Source of the DNA: Neomesorhizobium sp963726065
GTDB lineage: Bacteria > Pseudomonadota > Alphaproteobacteria > Rhizobiales > Rhizobiaceae
DNA length: 64,000 nt
NCBI GenBank assembly: GCA_963726065.1
Contig: CAVSAU010000007.1
Coordinates: 124,001 to 188,000 of the forward strand
Reading direction: 5' to 3'
This document shows positions 19,441 to 28,346 of this stretch, piece after piece. The notes below the pieces were generated by a model. The model ran no database searches and was not told where the DNA came from. It worked only from the letters and a program-made list of their open reading frames with translations. Position 1 is the first letter of the stretch; the number at the start of each line of letters is the position of its first letter. A program made the translations under genes and the position numbers.

Positions 19441-19532
19441 CTGCTCTCCGTCCGCGTGAAGAATCCTGCCCCACGCGCACGAAGCTAGCGCCGGAGGCAC
19501 ACCGCGGCAATTGTCTTGCCTTCGTTGTCCCC

Positions 19533-20618
19533 TCAAGCCACCATGTCCGGCATCGGCCCGACATAACGCGATTGCGGCCGGATCAAGCGGCCCGTCGCCT
19601 GCTGCTCGCGGGCGTGCGCGATCCAGCCCGCCATGCGCCCGGCGGCGAATACGCAACTGAACGCCTCCTCGGGGAAACCGGCTGCCTCCAGCAAAAGCGC
19701 GGTATAGAATTCGACATTGGTCTGGATCGACCGCGAGGGCTTGGCGAGCCGCAAAACGTCGAGGGCGACCTTCTCGGTCCTTTCTGCAAATGCCAGCCGC
19801 GTGCCCTCGTCCGCGCCGCCAAGCCGACCGACCACGGCCTTCAAAACGTCTGCCCGCGGGTCGCGCACGCGGTAGATGCGGTGCCCGAATCCCATGATGC
19901 GCTCGCCGCGGGCGACATGGTCGCGCAACCATGTCGCGGCATCCCCATGCGCCTCGATCGCGTCCAGCATCTCGATGACCGGGCCCGGCGCGCCGCCATG
20001 CAACGGTCCCTTCAGCGCGCCGAGACCCGCGAGAACCGCCGAGGTCAGCCCCGCCTGCGTCGACGCTACCACCCGGGTTGCGAACGTCGAGGCATTGAGG
20101 CCATGGTCGCAAACGGCGACGAGATAGGTGGCGAGCGCCTCCGCAAGTACTGGGGATGCTGGTGCTTCCGTCATCATGCGCAGCATGTCGGCGGTATGGC
20201 CGGCATCGGCGTCAGGTGCGACCGGGCTCTCGCCGCGACGCAACCGCAACAGCGCCGGCGTCAACACCGCCGGCGTCGCGATGAGCCGCAGCGCATCTTC
20301 CAGTTCGTCGCCGTCCGGCATCAGCGCGACACCGGCGCGCATAGCGCTATAGACGTCGCGGGTCGCCAGGGCCGGCAACAGCGGCAAGACGCGCTCGAAA
20401 ACTTCAACGCGCGCCTGCCCGATGCTGGCGGCCAGTTTCTTCTCGCCCGGCAATGGGTCGAAGAACCCATCGAAAAGCAACCGCACGACCGCCGGAAATG
20501 TCCAGCGCCCTGCGAGTGCGGGCAGCGCATGGCCGCGGATGGTCAGATTGCCGCCAAGTCCATCGACGTCGGAAAGAACCGTTTCCGCAGCCACCACATC
20601 ATCAAGCCCGTTTGCCAC
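19533..20618 (-). CDS. Citrate synthase-family enzyme (possible 2-methylcitrate or citrate synthase)
   Basis: 361 residues. It has the family active-site His segments HGLNASTFATRV and GPLHGGAP and the signature GFGHRIYRVRDPRA, so it should condense oxaloacetate with an acyl-CoA. The start is GTG 20618, preceded by GGGAGAAAA; the longer ATG frame would overlap the divergent gene. It is transcribed away from a second citrate-synthase-like gene, with three ATCAAT repeats between them. Paired genes of this kind are often annotated citrate synthase/methylcitrate synthase; the main TCA enzyme (GltA type) is usually longer. Confidence 0.85.
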   Translation of the reverse strand: MANGLDDVVAAETVLSDVDGLGGNLTIRGHALPALAGRWTFPAVVRLLFDGFFDPLPGEKKLAASIGQARVEVFERVLPLLPALATRDVYSAMRAGVALMPDGDELEDALRLIATPAVLTPALLRLRRGESPVAPDADAGHTADMLRMMTEAPASPVLAEALATYLVAVCDHGLNASTFATRVVASTQAGLTSAVLAGLGALKGPLHGGAPGPVIEMLDAIEAHGDAATWLRDHVARGERIMGFGHRIYRVRDPRADVLKAVVGRLGGADEGTRLAFAERTEKVALDVLRLAKPSRSIQTNVEFYTALLLEAAGFPEEAFSCVFAAGRMAGWIAHAREQQATGRLIRPQSRYVGPMPDMVA

Positions 20619-20672
20619 GTCTTTTCTCCCTGATCGGTACGGGAAGGGGAAATAATGGTGGTTGAGAAAGCC

Positions 20673-20697
20673 ATCAATCTTGATCAATATAATCAAT
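20673..20697. promoter_or_regulatory. Three ATCAAT direct repeats between the divergent citrate synthase genes
   Basis: ATCAAT occurs at 20673-20678, 20683-20688 and 20692-20697, at intervals of 10 and 9 bp, that is, on one face of the helix. The last copy touches the ATG of the helix-turn-helix protein. It also forms the palindrome TTGATCAA (20680-20687). Position and phasing suggest a binding array for the encoded HTH domain. Confidence 0.5.
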
Positions 20698-21852
20698 ATG
20701 TCAGCATGGATCAGCCGCGACGAAGCCCTGGCAAGGCTCGGCGTGCGGCCACAGACGCTTTATGCCTATGTCAGCCGTGGCCGCATCGGCATGCGGCCCG
20801 ACCCAACCGATCCTAGGCGCAGCCTGTACCGGGCCGACGATATCGATCAGCTGATAACGCGAAGGGGGCGTTCACGCCGAGCCTCGGCAGTAGCCGAAAG
20901 CGCGATGACCTGGGGCGAGCCGGCGATCGCCACCGCCATTTCGACAGTCGTGCACGGCAGGCTCGTCTATCGGGGCAAGGACGCCTGCTCCTTGTCCGGT
21001 CACCTGACTTTGGAGGAGACCGCCCGCTTGCTGTGGGAGGATTCCGAACCGGTGGTTTTCGTGCCGCAGCCGGACAGCACGGTTTCCAACAGCGGCAGCG
21101 CGCAGGCGTTCTCGGCTCTTGCCTTGCTTGTTGCTGGCGGCCGGCCATCCCTGGGGCGCAGTGCTGCGCGGTTGCGCGCCGATGCAGCGGCGGCGATTGG
21201 AGGCCTCGCCGCAGGTCTTGGCGCATTGCCCGGTCCCGGCCCAGTGCATATGCGCCTGGCCAAGGCCTGGTCGGCGCACGATCCAGGCGCGGATGCGATC
21301 CGCCGCGCGCTTGTGTTGCTCGCCGACCATGAACTCAACGCTTCGACCTTTTCCGCGCGGGTCGCGGCCTCGACCGGCGCGCCGCTGGCCGCCTGCCTGC
21401 TTGCAGGGCTTTCGACACTGACCGGCCCGCGCCACGGCGGCGCGGCGGAGGCTGTGGGCTTGTTCCTTGATGACGCTCAGCGCCTGGGCGACGACGACGC
21501 GGTGGCGCGCTGGCTTTCCCACGACCGGCCGTTGCCGGGCTTTGGCCACCCGCTCTATCCCGACGGCGATGCGCGCGCCAGGACGCTGCTCGCGGCAATT
21601 GATCCCGACCCTGCCCTGGCGCGCCTGCTCGGTGCGGTGGCCGCGGCCACCGGCAAGCAGCCGGATATCGACTTCGCGCTGGTGTCGCTTGCTCGCGCTT
21701 TCCACCTGCCACCCGACGCGCCATTCCGGCTCTTTGCGCTCGGCCGAAGCGTCGGCTGGGCCGCGCATGCGATGGAGCAGGCGCTGACGGGAGGTCTCAT
21801 CCGTCCGCGCGCACGTTACGAAGGTCCGCCACCGGTCGTCGAGGATACCTGA
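20698..21852 (+). CDS. Citrate synthase-like protein with N-terminal MerR-type helix-turn-helix
   Basis: About 384 residues. Residues 1-50 form a DNA-binding-type helix-turn-helix (SRDEALARLGVRPQTLYAYVSRGRI, then DPRRSLYRADDIDQL), followed by a citrate-synthase fold. The fold keeps HELNASTFSARVAAS and GPRHGG, but the third signature reads GFGHPLYPDGDARA rather than GFGHRIYRVRDPRA, so substrate handling may be altered. It could be an enzyme, a metabolite-sensing regulator or both. The ATG directly abuts the ATCAAT repeats and lacks a ribosome site, hinting at leaderless translation and autoregulation. Confidence 0.8.
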   Translation: MSAWISRDEALARLGVRPQTLYAYVSRGRIGMRPDPTDPRRSLYRADDIDQLITRRGRSRRASAVAESAMTWGEPAIATAISTVVHGRLVYRGKDACSLSGHLTLEETARLLWEDSEPVVFVPQPDSTVSNSGSAQAFSALALLVAGGRPSLGRSAARLRADAAAAIGGLAAGLGALPGPGPVHMRLAKAWSAHDPGADAIRRALVLLADHELNASTFSARVAASTGAPLAACLLAGLSTLTGPRHGGAAEAVGLFLDDAQRLGDDDAVARWLSHDRPLPGFGHPLYPDGDARARTLLAAIDPDPALARLLGAVAAATGKQPDIDFALVSLARAFHLPPDAPFRLFALGRSVGWAAHAMEQALTGGLIRPRARYEGPPPVVEDT

Positions 21853-21968
21853 CGCCGCCCTTGCACCACCTGCTCATAACCTCAGGCAGCGGCTGAATTT
21901 TGCCGGCGATAAAAAACGCAACCCCGGCGGAACCTTTTCGCAGCCCCGGCATTGTTGTGGTGTTGAAA

Positions 21969-22053
21969 GCACTTCACACGGAGCAATCTGAAGAAGTGCA
22001 TTCGACAAAAGGCGTCTCCCGCACTCCATAAAGGTGCGAGAGGCGCTTTTTTG
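21969..22053 (+). ncRNA. Candidate small RNA or attenuator: hairpin plus terminator in a 341-nt gap
   Basis: The gap 21853-22193 holds no gene. Inside it GCACTTC (21969-21975) pairs with GAAGTGC (21993-21999). This is followed at once by an imperfect terminator stem (22007-22047, GGCGTCTCCCGCAC against GTGCGAGAGGCGC) and six T. The terminator is 150 nt past the upstream stop, further than usual for a simple gene end, so a short independent transcript is possible. No known family is recognised. Confidence 0.35.
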
Positions 22054-22193
22054 TTTCCGCATGGCGCCGGCCAAACGTCACGCGCCATGCAAACTGGCGC
22101 CTACGGCGCGGGCCAACGAACCCATCAAACACCGTTTCCCGGAACATCCCGCGTAGTGACGAGTTTAGAAATAGGACAGCAGAGGAGAAAGTC

Positions 22194-22502
22194 ATGAAAA
22201 TCCGTTTTTCGGCCGCTTCGGCCGGACTTGTCTTGCTTGCGGGTATGGGCGCCGCCGCGGCCCAGGAAGTCTTGATCGTTCCCGAACAGGAAACTGTCAT
22301 CCGTGAGTATGTGGTCAAACATCCGGTCGATCCGGTTGAACTGCCGCCGGGGGTCGAAATCACCGTCGGCACGCCGCTGCCGGATGTGGTCGAACTCTAT
22401 CCCATTGACGAGCCCGACATGCAGTACCGTTATGTCATCGTTGATGGCCGCACCGTTCTGGTCGAGCCGGAAACGCGCAAGATCGTCCGCGTTCTAGAAT
22501 AG
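22194..22502 (+). CDS. DUF1236 domain protein, exported
   Basis: 102 residues with a signal peptide (MKIRFSAASAGLVLLAGMGA, cleavage after AAAQ). The DUF1236 pattern follows: VREYVVKHPVDPVELPPG-like, TVGTPLPDVVELYPI and YRYVIVDGRTVLVEPETRKI. The family is common in rhizobia and probably periplasmic; its function is unknown. GAGGAGAAAG precedes the ATG. GGAAC-N16-AGTT at 22141-22165 partly resembles a general-stress (EcfG) promoter, weak evidence only. Confidence 0.88.
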   Translation: MKIRFSAASAGLVLLAGMGAAAAQEVLIVPEQETVIREYVVKHPVDPVELPPGVEITVGTPLPDVVELYPIDEPDMQYRYVIVDGRTVLVEPETRKIVRVLE

Positions 22503-22631
22503 CCGAACCGTGTCGCGGCGGGAGGTGCCGGCGTCAGCCTGTATTCCCGCCGTCAGCCTGTCTGTTACGATGAGCTCACTCACTTGTGCCGCGAAGGATC
22601 GCAGGCAGGTTCACCACGTCGGCGATCTGGA

Positions 22632-23225
22632 TCATCCCTCCAAAAATCTCTTAGCACACAGCCGCAACACGCTTGCATCCTGAGCAGTCTTTGCCATCGA
22701 CATGGCGCCGGAATAGATAGCAACCGTGAGCGCCGCAAAGCCATCCGGGTCGGTTGCTGCTTCATCCCGATCGCTGCGGGCCTTGTCGGCGATGATGTCG
22801 CGCCATCGCGCGAAAATCCGCTCCAGCGCGGCCCGGAAATCCGGATCGGCCAGCGCGAGTTCATGCGCGAGATTGTTGAGAGGGCAGCCGCGTACGAAAC
22901 CCTGCGCGTCGAGTTCATCAGCAATCATCGTGAACACGGTGCGAACCCCGTCACGGGCCGAGGTTGCCGCCGAGACCGGGCGGATCCAGGTTTCTTCCAC
23001 CGCCGCCGCCACTCGCTCTGAAATCACCGCCAGCCCGATCGCCTTCTTGGTGGGGAAATGGTGATGCAGCGCCCCGCCGGTGACACCTGCCGCCGTCATC
23101 AGATCGCCAAGGCTGGTGGCGTGATACCCTTTTTCCTGAAACGCCGCCTCGGCGACATCGAGTATCTTTTGACGAAGCCCCTCGGGATCATTGGTGCGCT
23201 TCCTTCGGCGTGCTTCCTCCGTCAT
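22632..23225 (-). CDS. TetR/AcrR-family transcriptional regulator
   Basis: 197 residues. The N-terminal helix-turn-helix is typical: ILDVAEAAFQEKGYHATSLGDLMTAAGVTGGALHHHFPTK at about residues 23-62, with a variable helical ligand-binding domain behind. The start at 23225 follows GGAG. It is divergent from the NIPSNAP gene, and the shared promoter region contains two AACCGGTYTGTT repeats, so it probably controls that gene and itself. Confidence 0.9.
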   Translation of the reverse strand: MTEEARRRKRTNDPEGLRQKILDVAEAAFQEKGYHATSLGDLMTAAGVTGGALHHHFPTKKAIGLAVISERVAAAVEETWIRPVSAATSARDGVRTVFTMIADELDAQGFVRGCPLNNLAHELALADPDFRAALERIFARWRDIIADKARSDRDEAATDPDGFAALTVAIYSGAMSMAKTAQDASVLRLCAKRFLEG

Positions 23226-23294
23226 CGATAGCTCCTTTTTCGGCAGAACGGCGAAGTTCCCAGCTTCCAAAATACCAGATTGACAAAACCGGGC

Positions 23295-23330
23295 AACCGG
23301 TCTGTTATAAGACAGGGTAACCGGTTTGTT
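23295..23330. promoter_or_regulatory. Twin direct repeats, probable TetR operators
   Basis: AACCGGTCTGTT (23295-23306) and AACCGGTTTGTT (23319-23330) are 12-mers differing at one base, offset by 24 bp. They lie between the divergent tetR and NIPSNAP genes. Each core contains the palindrome ACCGGT. Confidence 0.55.
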
Positions 23331-23344
23331 TTGAGGAGCGACGC

Positions 23345-24118
23345 ATGGATCAACATCAGAGGTCACCCAGAACCACGCCAAACAGGTTCTCGCCTGTGGT
23401 GGAACTGCGCCAATACACGCTCCATCCTGGAAAGCGTGACGTGCTGATCGACGTTTTCGAACGTCACCTCGTGGAGAGTCAGGAAGAAACCGGCATGAAC
23501 ATCATCGGCCAATTCCGGGATCTCGACCGGCCCGATCATTTCGTCTGGTTGCGCGGTTTCGACGACATGGAGGCGCGCCGGCAAGCGCTTGAAACCTTCT
23601 ACAACGGTCCGGTCTGGCGCGCGCACCGCGACGCGGCCAATGCAACGATGATCGATTCCGACGATGTGCTGATGCTGCGCCCCGCCCGGCCGGATGCTGC
23701 CTTCGATCTGGCCGGTTCATCACGCGCTCCACAGGATGCCTCGTCCGAAACGCCTTCGCCGGACCGTTCGGTGCTGCTCGCCAGCATTTATCACGTCAAG
23801 CCTGATGACGAGGATATATTCGGTGCACGTTTTGAAAGCCAAGCCGCACCCTTGCTTGCCCTTCTCGGCGCGCAGCCGATTGCGTCATATGTCACCGAGC
23901 ATGCGGAAAACACGTTCGCGCGGCTGCCAGTGCGGGCGAACGAAAATGTCTTTGTCGTATTCTCGCGGTTTGCCGACCGTACCGCACTTGCCAACCATCG
24001 GGCGGCTCTCGCGGCGTCACGGGAATGGGGAGCGATTTCGGACCAGCTTGGCAGACATCTTTCAAAACCAGTGGAAGGCCACCCCCTGGTGCCCACCGCC
24101 CGCTCGCTGCTTGCGTGA
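23345..24118 (+). CDS. NIPSNAP-family protein
   Basis: 257 residues carrying two dimeric alpha-beta-barrel NIPSNAP repeats. The first has VVELRQYTLHPGKRDVLIDVFER and ETGMNIIGQFRD; the second runs from about residue 145 (VLLASIYHVKPDD) to FVVFSRFADRTALANHRAAL. The function is unknown. Next to a TetR gene it may handle a small hydrophobic compound (inference). GAGGAG precedes the ATG. Confidence 0.85.
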   Translation: MDQHQRSPRTTPNRFSPVVELRQYTLHPGKRDVLIDVFERHLVESQEETGMNIIGQFRDLDRPDHFVWLRGFDDMEARRQALETFYNGPVWRAHRDAANATMIDSDDVLMLRPARPDAAFDLAGSSRAPQDASSETPSPDRSVLLASIYHVKPDDEDIFGARFESQAAPLLALLGAQPIASYVTEHAENTFARLPVRANENVFVVFSRFADRTALANHRAALAASREWGAISDQLGRHLSKPVEGHPLVPTARSLLA

Positions 24119-24249
24119 GTTCGGTTTTTGAAGTCCCACATTTTGGATTTCCTTTGAACCGATTTGCATCCGCCCTCCCTGCAATCTCCGCTTGAAGCCC
24201 ATTGTGCAACGCGATACGCCGTTGCCTGCATTGAACCGGAGAAGACCTC

Positions 24250-25647
24250 GTGAGCGCGCAAAAGACCAGAACCGAGACCGATACGTTTGGCCCGATCGAG
24301 GTTGCGGCCGACCGTTACTGGGGTGCACAGGCACAGCGTTCGCTGGGCAACTTCAAGATAGGCTGGGAAAAGCAGCCGCTTTCCGTCGTCCGGGCATTGG
24401 GCATCGTCAAGCGCGCCGCCGCCGAGGCAAACATGGATCTCGGCCGCCTCGACCCCGCGCTCGGCAAGGCGATTGTCGCTGCCGCACAGGAAGTCATCGA
24501 CGGCAAATTGAACGACCACTTTCCCCTGGTTGTCTGGCAGACCGGTTCGGGCACGCAGTCGAACATGAACGCCAACGAGGTGATCTCCAACCGCGCCATC
24601 GAGATGCTGGGCGGCGAGATGGGTTCGAAAAAGCCCGTGCACCCCAACGATCATGTCAATATGAGCCAGTCGTCGAACGACACCTATCCGACGGCCATGC
24701 ATATCGCCTGCGCCGAACGCGTCGTTGACGACCTTCTGCCGGCGCTGAGGCACCTGCATGCCGCGCTCGACGCGAAGGCAAAGGCGTTCGACCACATCAT
24801 CAAGATTGGCCGCACCCACACACAGGACGCTACCCCGCTGACGCTCGGACAGGAGTTTTCGGGTTATGCCGCGCAGGTCGCCTCGTCGATCAAGCGGATC
24901 GAACTGACGCTGCCCGGCCTGATGGAATTGGCGCAGGGCGGCACCGCGGTCGGCACCGGCCTCAACGCGCCGGTCGGTTTCGCCGAAAGGGTGGCCGGGC
25001 GCATCGCGGAGATAACCGGCCTCGCTTTCATTTCCGCACCGAACAAATTCGAAGCGCTCGCAGCCCACGATTCCATGGTGTTTTCGCACGGCGCCATCAA
25101 TTCGGCGGCAGCCGCATTGTTCAAGATCGCCAACGACATCCGCTTGCTTGGCTCCGGCCCCCGTTCGGGCCTCGGCGAGTTGGCGCTGCCTGAAAACGAA
25201 CCGGGCTCATCGATCATGCCTGGCAAGGTCAACCCGACCCAGTGCGAGGCGCTCACGCAAGTCTGTGTGCAGGTGTTCGGCAACCAGACCTCGATCACCG
25301 TGGCCGGCAGCCAGGGCCATTTCGAGCTCAACGTCTACAACCCCCTGATGGCCTACAATTTCCTGCAGTCGGTGCAGTTGATCGCCGAGGCGGCCATTTC
25401 CTTCACCGACAACTGCGTCGTCGGCATCGAGGCGCGCGAGGACAACATCAAGGCTGCACTCGAGCGTTCGCTGATGTTGGTGACCGCGCTGGCGCCCACC
25501 ATCGGTTACGACAATGCCGCCAAAATAGCCAAGACAGCGCACAAGAACGGCACCACCCTGAAGGAAGAAGCGCTGAAGACAGGGCTCGTCACAGAAGCCG
25601 ACTACGAACGCCTCGTTCGCCCGGAGGATATGACGCATCCAGGTTGA
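24250..25647 (+). CDS. fumC: Fumarate hydratase, class II
   Basis: 465 residues, full length for the iron-free tetrameric fumarase of the TCA cycle (fumarate to L-malate, cytoplasm). The superfamily signature GSSIMPGKVNP is present near residue 319, along with the active-site segments GSGTQSNMNANEV and GRTHTQDATPLTLGQEF. The start is GTG 24250, with GGAG 8-12 nt upstream. It stands as a single gene with no frameshift. Confidence 0.97.
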   Translation: MSAQKTRTETDTFGPIEVAADRYWGAQAQRSLGNFKIGWEKQPLSVVRALGIVKRAAAEANMDLGRLDPALGKAIVAAAQEVIDGKLNDHFPLVVWQTGSGTQSNMNANEVISNRAIEMLGGEMGSKKPVHPNDHVNMSQSSNDTYPTAMHIACAERVVDDLLPALRHLHAALDAKAKAFDHIIKIGRTHTQDATPLTLGQEFSGYAAQVASSIKRIELTLPGLMELAQGGTAVGTGLNAPVGFAERVAGRIAEITGLAFISAPNKFEALAAHDSMVFSHGAINSAAAALFKIANDIRLLGSGPRSGLGELALPENEPGSSIMPGKVNPTQCEALTQVCVQVFGNQTSITVAGSQGHFELNVYNPLMAYNFLQSVQLIAEAAISFTDNCVVGIEAREDNIKAALERSLMLVTALAPTIGYDNAAKIAKTAHKNGTTLKEEALKTGLVTEADYERLVRPEDMTHPG

Positions 25648-25767
25648 TCCGGGGAAATTGTTTCCATTTGTGAACGAACTGTCGAAAAGAACGCGACTTT
25701 TGTAAGCGGCCGATATTTTCTATTTCACGATCACGCAAACCTTTCACCCGTTCCCAGGAGAGCATCA

Positions 25768-26190
25768 ATGTCGATCAATTCCACAACCGCCAGCGCAAAC
25801 ACCGCCTCGGGCGGCGCCGTTCTTATACTTCTCGGCCGCATTCTCTTGTCCATCATGTTCATCCTCGCCGGCTTCGGCAAGCTGACAGCGATCGGCGCCA
25901 CCGCCGGCTGGTTCGGCAGCATCGGCCTTCCCGCACCGACGATCGTTGCTGTGGTGGTCGGCCTCGTCGAACTGCTCGGCGGCATCGCCATCCTGATCGG
26001 CTTCCAGACGCGTCTGGCTGCGATCGTTCTTGCTGTCTTCACGCTCGCGGCAACCGCGATTGCACACCTCGATTTCGCCGACCAGATACAACTCCTCATG
26101 TTGCAGAAGAACCTCGGCGTCGCCGGCGGCTTCCTGATCCTCGCGGCGGTCGGCGCTGGAGCGCTGTCGGTCGACGCTAAGCGCGGCTGA
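25768..26190 (+). CDS. DoxX-family membrane protein
   Basis: 140 residues and four membrane helices, with the DoxX opening LLGRILLSIMFILAGFGKLTAI and the central VVGLVELLGGIAILIGFQTRLAA. CAGGAGAGCATC precedes the ATG. It is closely related to the next gene (shared ELxGGxAxLIGFQTR core), so the two look like a local duplication separated by a terminator. DoxX proteins are inner-membrane proteins linked to redox balance; the specific role here is unknown. Confidence 0.88.
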   Translation: MSINSTTASANTASGGAVLILLGRILLSIMFILAGFGKLTAIGATAGWFGSIGLPAPTIVAVVVGLVELLGGIAILIGFQTRLAAIVLAVFTLAATAIAHLDFADQIQLLMLQKNLGVAGGFLILAAVGAGALSVDAKRG

Positions 26191-26209
26191 GTAAAGGCAT
26201 CTTTTTAAG

Positions 26210-26238
26210 AACGGCGCGGAGCGATCCGGGCCGTTTTT
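26210..26238 (+). terminator. Terminator between the two DoxX genes
   Basis: The stem ACGGCGCGGA (26211-26220) pairs with TCCGGGCCGT (26225-26234) with one mismatch and a GCGA loop, and is followed by four T. It lies 20 nt past the first DoxX stop. Confidence 0.75.
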
Positions 26239-26316
26239 CTTTGGTCAACAATGCCGGACGGTGACAAGCCACGACTATGGGCGCATCCTGCCGCATCGAC
26301 GGAACGGGAGGGACAA

Positions 26317-26739
26317 ATGCCCCACGCGCTCATCCTTGTTGTCGGCCGCATCCTGCTGTCAGTCATCTTCATCCTTGGCGGATTCCACCAACTGACGGAC
26401 ATCAGTGGCACAGCGGCCTATTTCGAAACCTACAACCTGCCTGCCCCCACAGTTCTGCCCGTGCTGACCGGCATCCTCGAACTGTTCGGCGGCCTTGCAG
26501 TGCTGATCGGCTTCCAGACCCGCATCGCGGCTTGCGCCCTTGCGCTCTACTGCATCGCCACGGCACTGGTCGCCCATATGGGCTGGGACGACGTGAACCA
26601 ATTGATCCACTTCCAGAAGAACCTTGCCATGGCTGGCGGTTTCCTGGTGCTGGCGGTCTTCGGCCCTGGAGCCTATTCGCTCGAACTCACGCAGCGACCG
26701 GGGGTAGCCCAGGGGGCGACTCGCCCGGCCAAGGATTGA
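26317..26739 (+). CDS. DoxX-family membrane protein, second copy
   Basis: 140 residues from ATG 26317, which follows GGGAGGGACAA; an ATG-like in-frame start at 26251 is less likely. It has four membrane helices, VVGRILLSVIFILGGFHQLTD at the start and TGILELFGGLAVLIGFQTR in the middle. The cytoplasmic tail differs from copy 1. Confidence 0.85.
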   Translation: MPHALILVVGRILLSVIFILGGFHQLTDISGTAAYFETYNLPAPTVLPVLTGILELFGGLAVLIGFQTRIAACALALYCIATALVAHMGWDDVNQLIHFQKNLAMAGGFLVLAVFGPGAYSLELTQRPGVAQGATRPAKD

Positions 26740-26999
26740 CCGGCAGTCGAATTTTGAGGGTCTGGTTGAGCCGGTCGTGACGGTCTATCCCAAAAAACCC
26801 GCTCCGCTTGCCCCGTTGCAGAGACCCTACAATCTCCAATCATAATCATATTGGCGGATGCCTCATCTGGAGCTTCAACTTTGGGCGGTAGGCGCTTATC
26901 GAACGTGTTTCTTTGCGCGCAAGGAGGAAATTGCCAGAATTCTCCCGACTGGAAGTACGGCCGGCGGAATTGCCGTGCGCTCGCAAGGGGGCCAAAAAA

Positions 27000-27083
27000 A
27001 TGCTCGGGCTTTTCCCGACCAACAGCTACAACAACTCGAACTACTACGTCGACGTCGCCTTCAAACCGCAGTTCGCGGCGTAG
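27000..27083 (+). pseudogene. C-terminal remnant of a DUF4082-type secreted protein
   Basis: A 27-codon open stretch, MLGLFPTNSYNNSNYYVDVA followed by FKPQFAA and stop. The SYNxSNYYVDVxF pattern is the end of DUF4082 domains found in large secreted or surface proteins of rhizobia. Nothing upstream in the 260-nt gap (26740-26999) continues the domain in frame, so this is a leftover. A type I secretion system lies 1.6 kb downstream, which is the usual exporter for such proteins. Confidence 0.45.
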
Positions 27084-27092
27084 GGACAGGAG

Positions 27093-28322
27093 ATGGGGGG
27101 AAACATTTCCAGTGAGGATCGCCGCCTGCCGGTGACTGTGCTTGCCGGCTTCCTCGGGGCCGGCAAGACGACAATTCTCAACCATGTCCTCAGAAACCGT
27201 GAATCGCGTCGCGTCGCCGTCATCGTCAACGACATGAGCGAGATCAACATCGACGCGGAACTCATTCGTGACGGCGGTGCCAATCTCTCGCGCACCGACG
27301 AAACGCTCGTCGAGCTCACCAATGGCTGCATCTGCTGCACGCTGCGGGAAGACCTTCTGGGCGAAGTCCGCCGCCTGGCCGCCGAAGGACGTTTCGACTA
27401 CCTCCTGATCGAGGGCACCGGTATCGCCGAGCCGCTTCCGGTGGCCGCGACCTTTTCCTTCCGGGACGAGACCGGCGCGGCGCTCTGCGACGTGGCCAGG
27501 CTCGACACCATGGTGACCGTGGTCGACGCCATCAATCTGCTCGGCGACTATTCGAGCCGCGATTTCCTGACCGATCGTGGCGAAACGCGGGACAGTGACG
27601 ACAAGCGCACGCTAGTCGACCTTCTGGTCGAGCAGATCGAGTTTGCGGATGTCGTGGTGGTCAACAAGATCTCCGAGGTGCCGTCCGCGCAACGCGCTGC
27701 CGTGCGCCGTGTCATCGCCGCGCTTAATCCCGACGCGCGGGTCGTGCATGCCGACTTCGGACGCCTGCCACTTGGCGAGATCCTCGACACGGGCCTCTTC
27801 GACGAAGCGAAGGCGGCGACCCATCCGCTCTGGCACAAGGAGCTTTTCGGGGCCGGCAATCATGTTCCCGAAACCGAAGAATACGGAATTTCCAGTTTCG
27901 TCTACCGCGCGCGTCGCCCTTTCGATCCTGCGGCCTTTCACGAGTTCCTTGATCGCGATTGGAATGGGCTGATCCGCGCCAAGGGCCATTTCTGGCTCGC
28001 CACGCGTCCGGACTGGATCGGACTGCTGTCGATCGCCGGCGTGCAGCGTCGGGCAGATGCAAAAGGTCTTTGGTGGGCCGCGGTGCCGCGCAATCACTGG
28101 CCCCGCTTTCCGCAGTTCCGCAACTTCATCGGCCAGCACTGGGATGCAGCCTGGGGCGATCGCCGGCAGGAGCTTGTTTTCATAGGGTCGGATCTCCCGG
28201 AAGCGGAAATACGCTCCGCCCTCGACGCATGCCTTATCGGCGAGGAGACCGGCTTCGACCCCCAGCTTGGCAACAACCTCTACGACCCCTTCCCGACCTG
28301 GCAATTAAGCCATGTCGCCTGA
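27093..28322 (+). CDS. CobW/COG0523-family GTPase (putative metallochaperone)
   Basis: 409 residues. The P-loop is GFLGAGKT (residues 19-26), the metal-binding CICC motif is at residues 79-82, and the guanine-specificity region is VVVNKISE. A C-terminal CobW domain follows from about residue 265. Members use GTP to deliver zinc or another metal; long forms like this resemble the zinc-starvation proteins ZigA/YciC, but no convincing Zur box is seen. ATG 27093 follows GGGACAGGAG. It is 24 nt from the next small gene, so it may be co-transcribed with the secretion genes. Confidence 0.87.
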   Translation: MGGNISSEDRRLPVTVLAGFLGAGKTTILNHVLRNRESRRVAVIVNDMSEINIDAELIRDGGANLSRTDETLVELTNGCICCTLREDLLGEVRRLAAEGRFDYLLIEGTGIAEPLPVAATFSFRDETGAALCDVARLDTMVTVVDAINLLGDYSSRDFLTDRGETRDSDDKRTLVDLLVEQIEFADVVVVNKISEVPSAQRAAVRRVIAALNPDARVVHADFGRLPLGEILDTGLFDEAKAATHPLWHKELFGAGNHVPETEEYGISSFVYRARRPFDPAAFHEFLDRDWNGLIRAKGHFWLATRPDWIGLLSIAGVQRRADAKGLWWAAVPRNHWPRFPQFRNFIGQHWDAAWGDRRQELVFIGSDLPEAEIRSALDACLIGEETGFDPQLGNNLYDPFPTWQLSHVA

Positions 28323-28346
28323 CCGAAAACGCAGCAGGAGACAATC

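Noticed and set aside
19441..20112. Upstream extension of the DoxX-like gene to 354 codons
   Set aside because: The extension is antisense to the citrate synthase gene; ATG 19440 has GGAGAG and begins a normal membrane helix.
26836..26854. CCAAT-N9-ATTGG as a Zur box for the CobW gene
   Set aside because: It does not match the known alphaproteobacterial Zur palindrome and lies 240 nt from the start.
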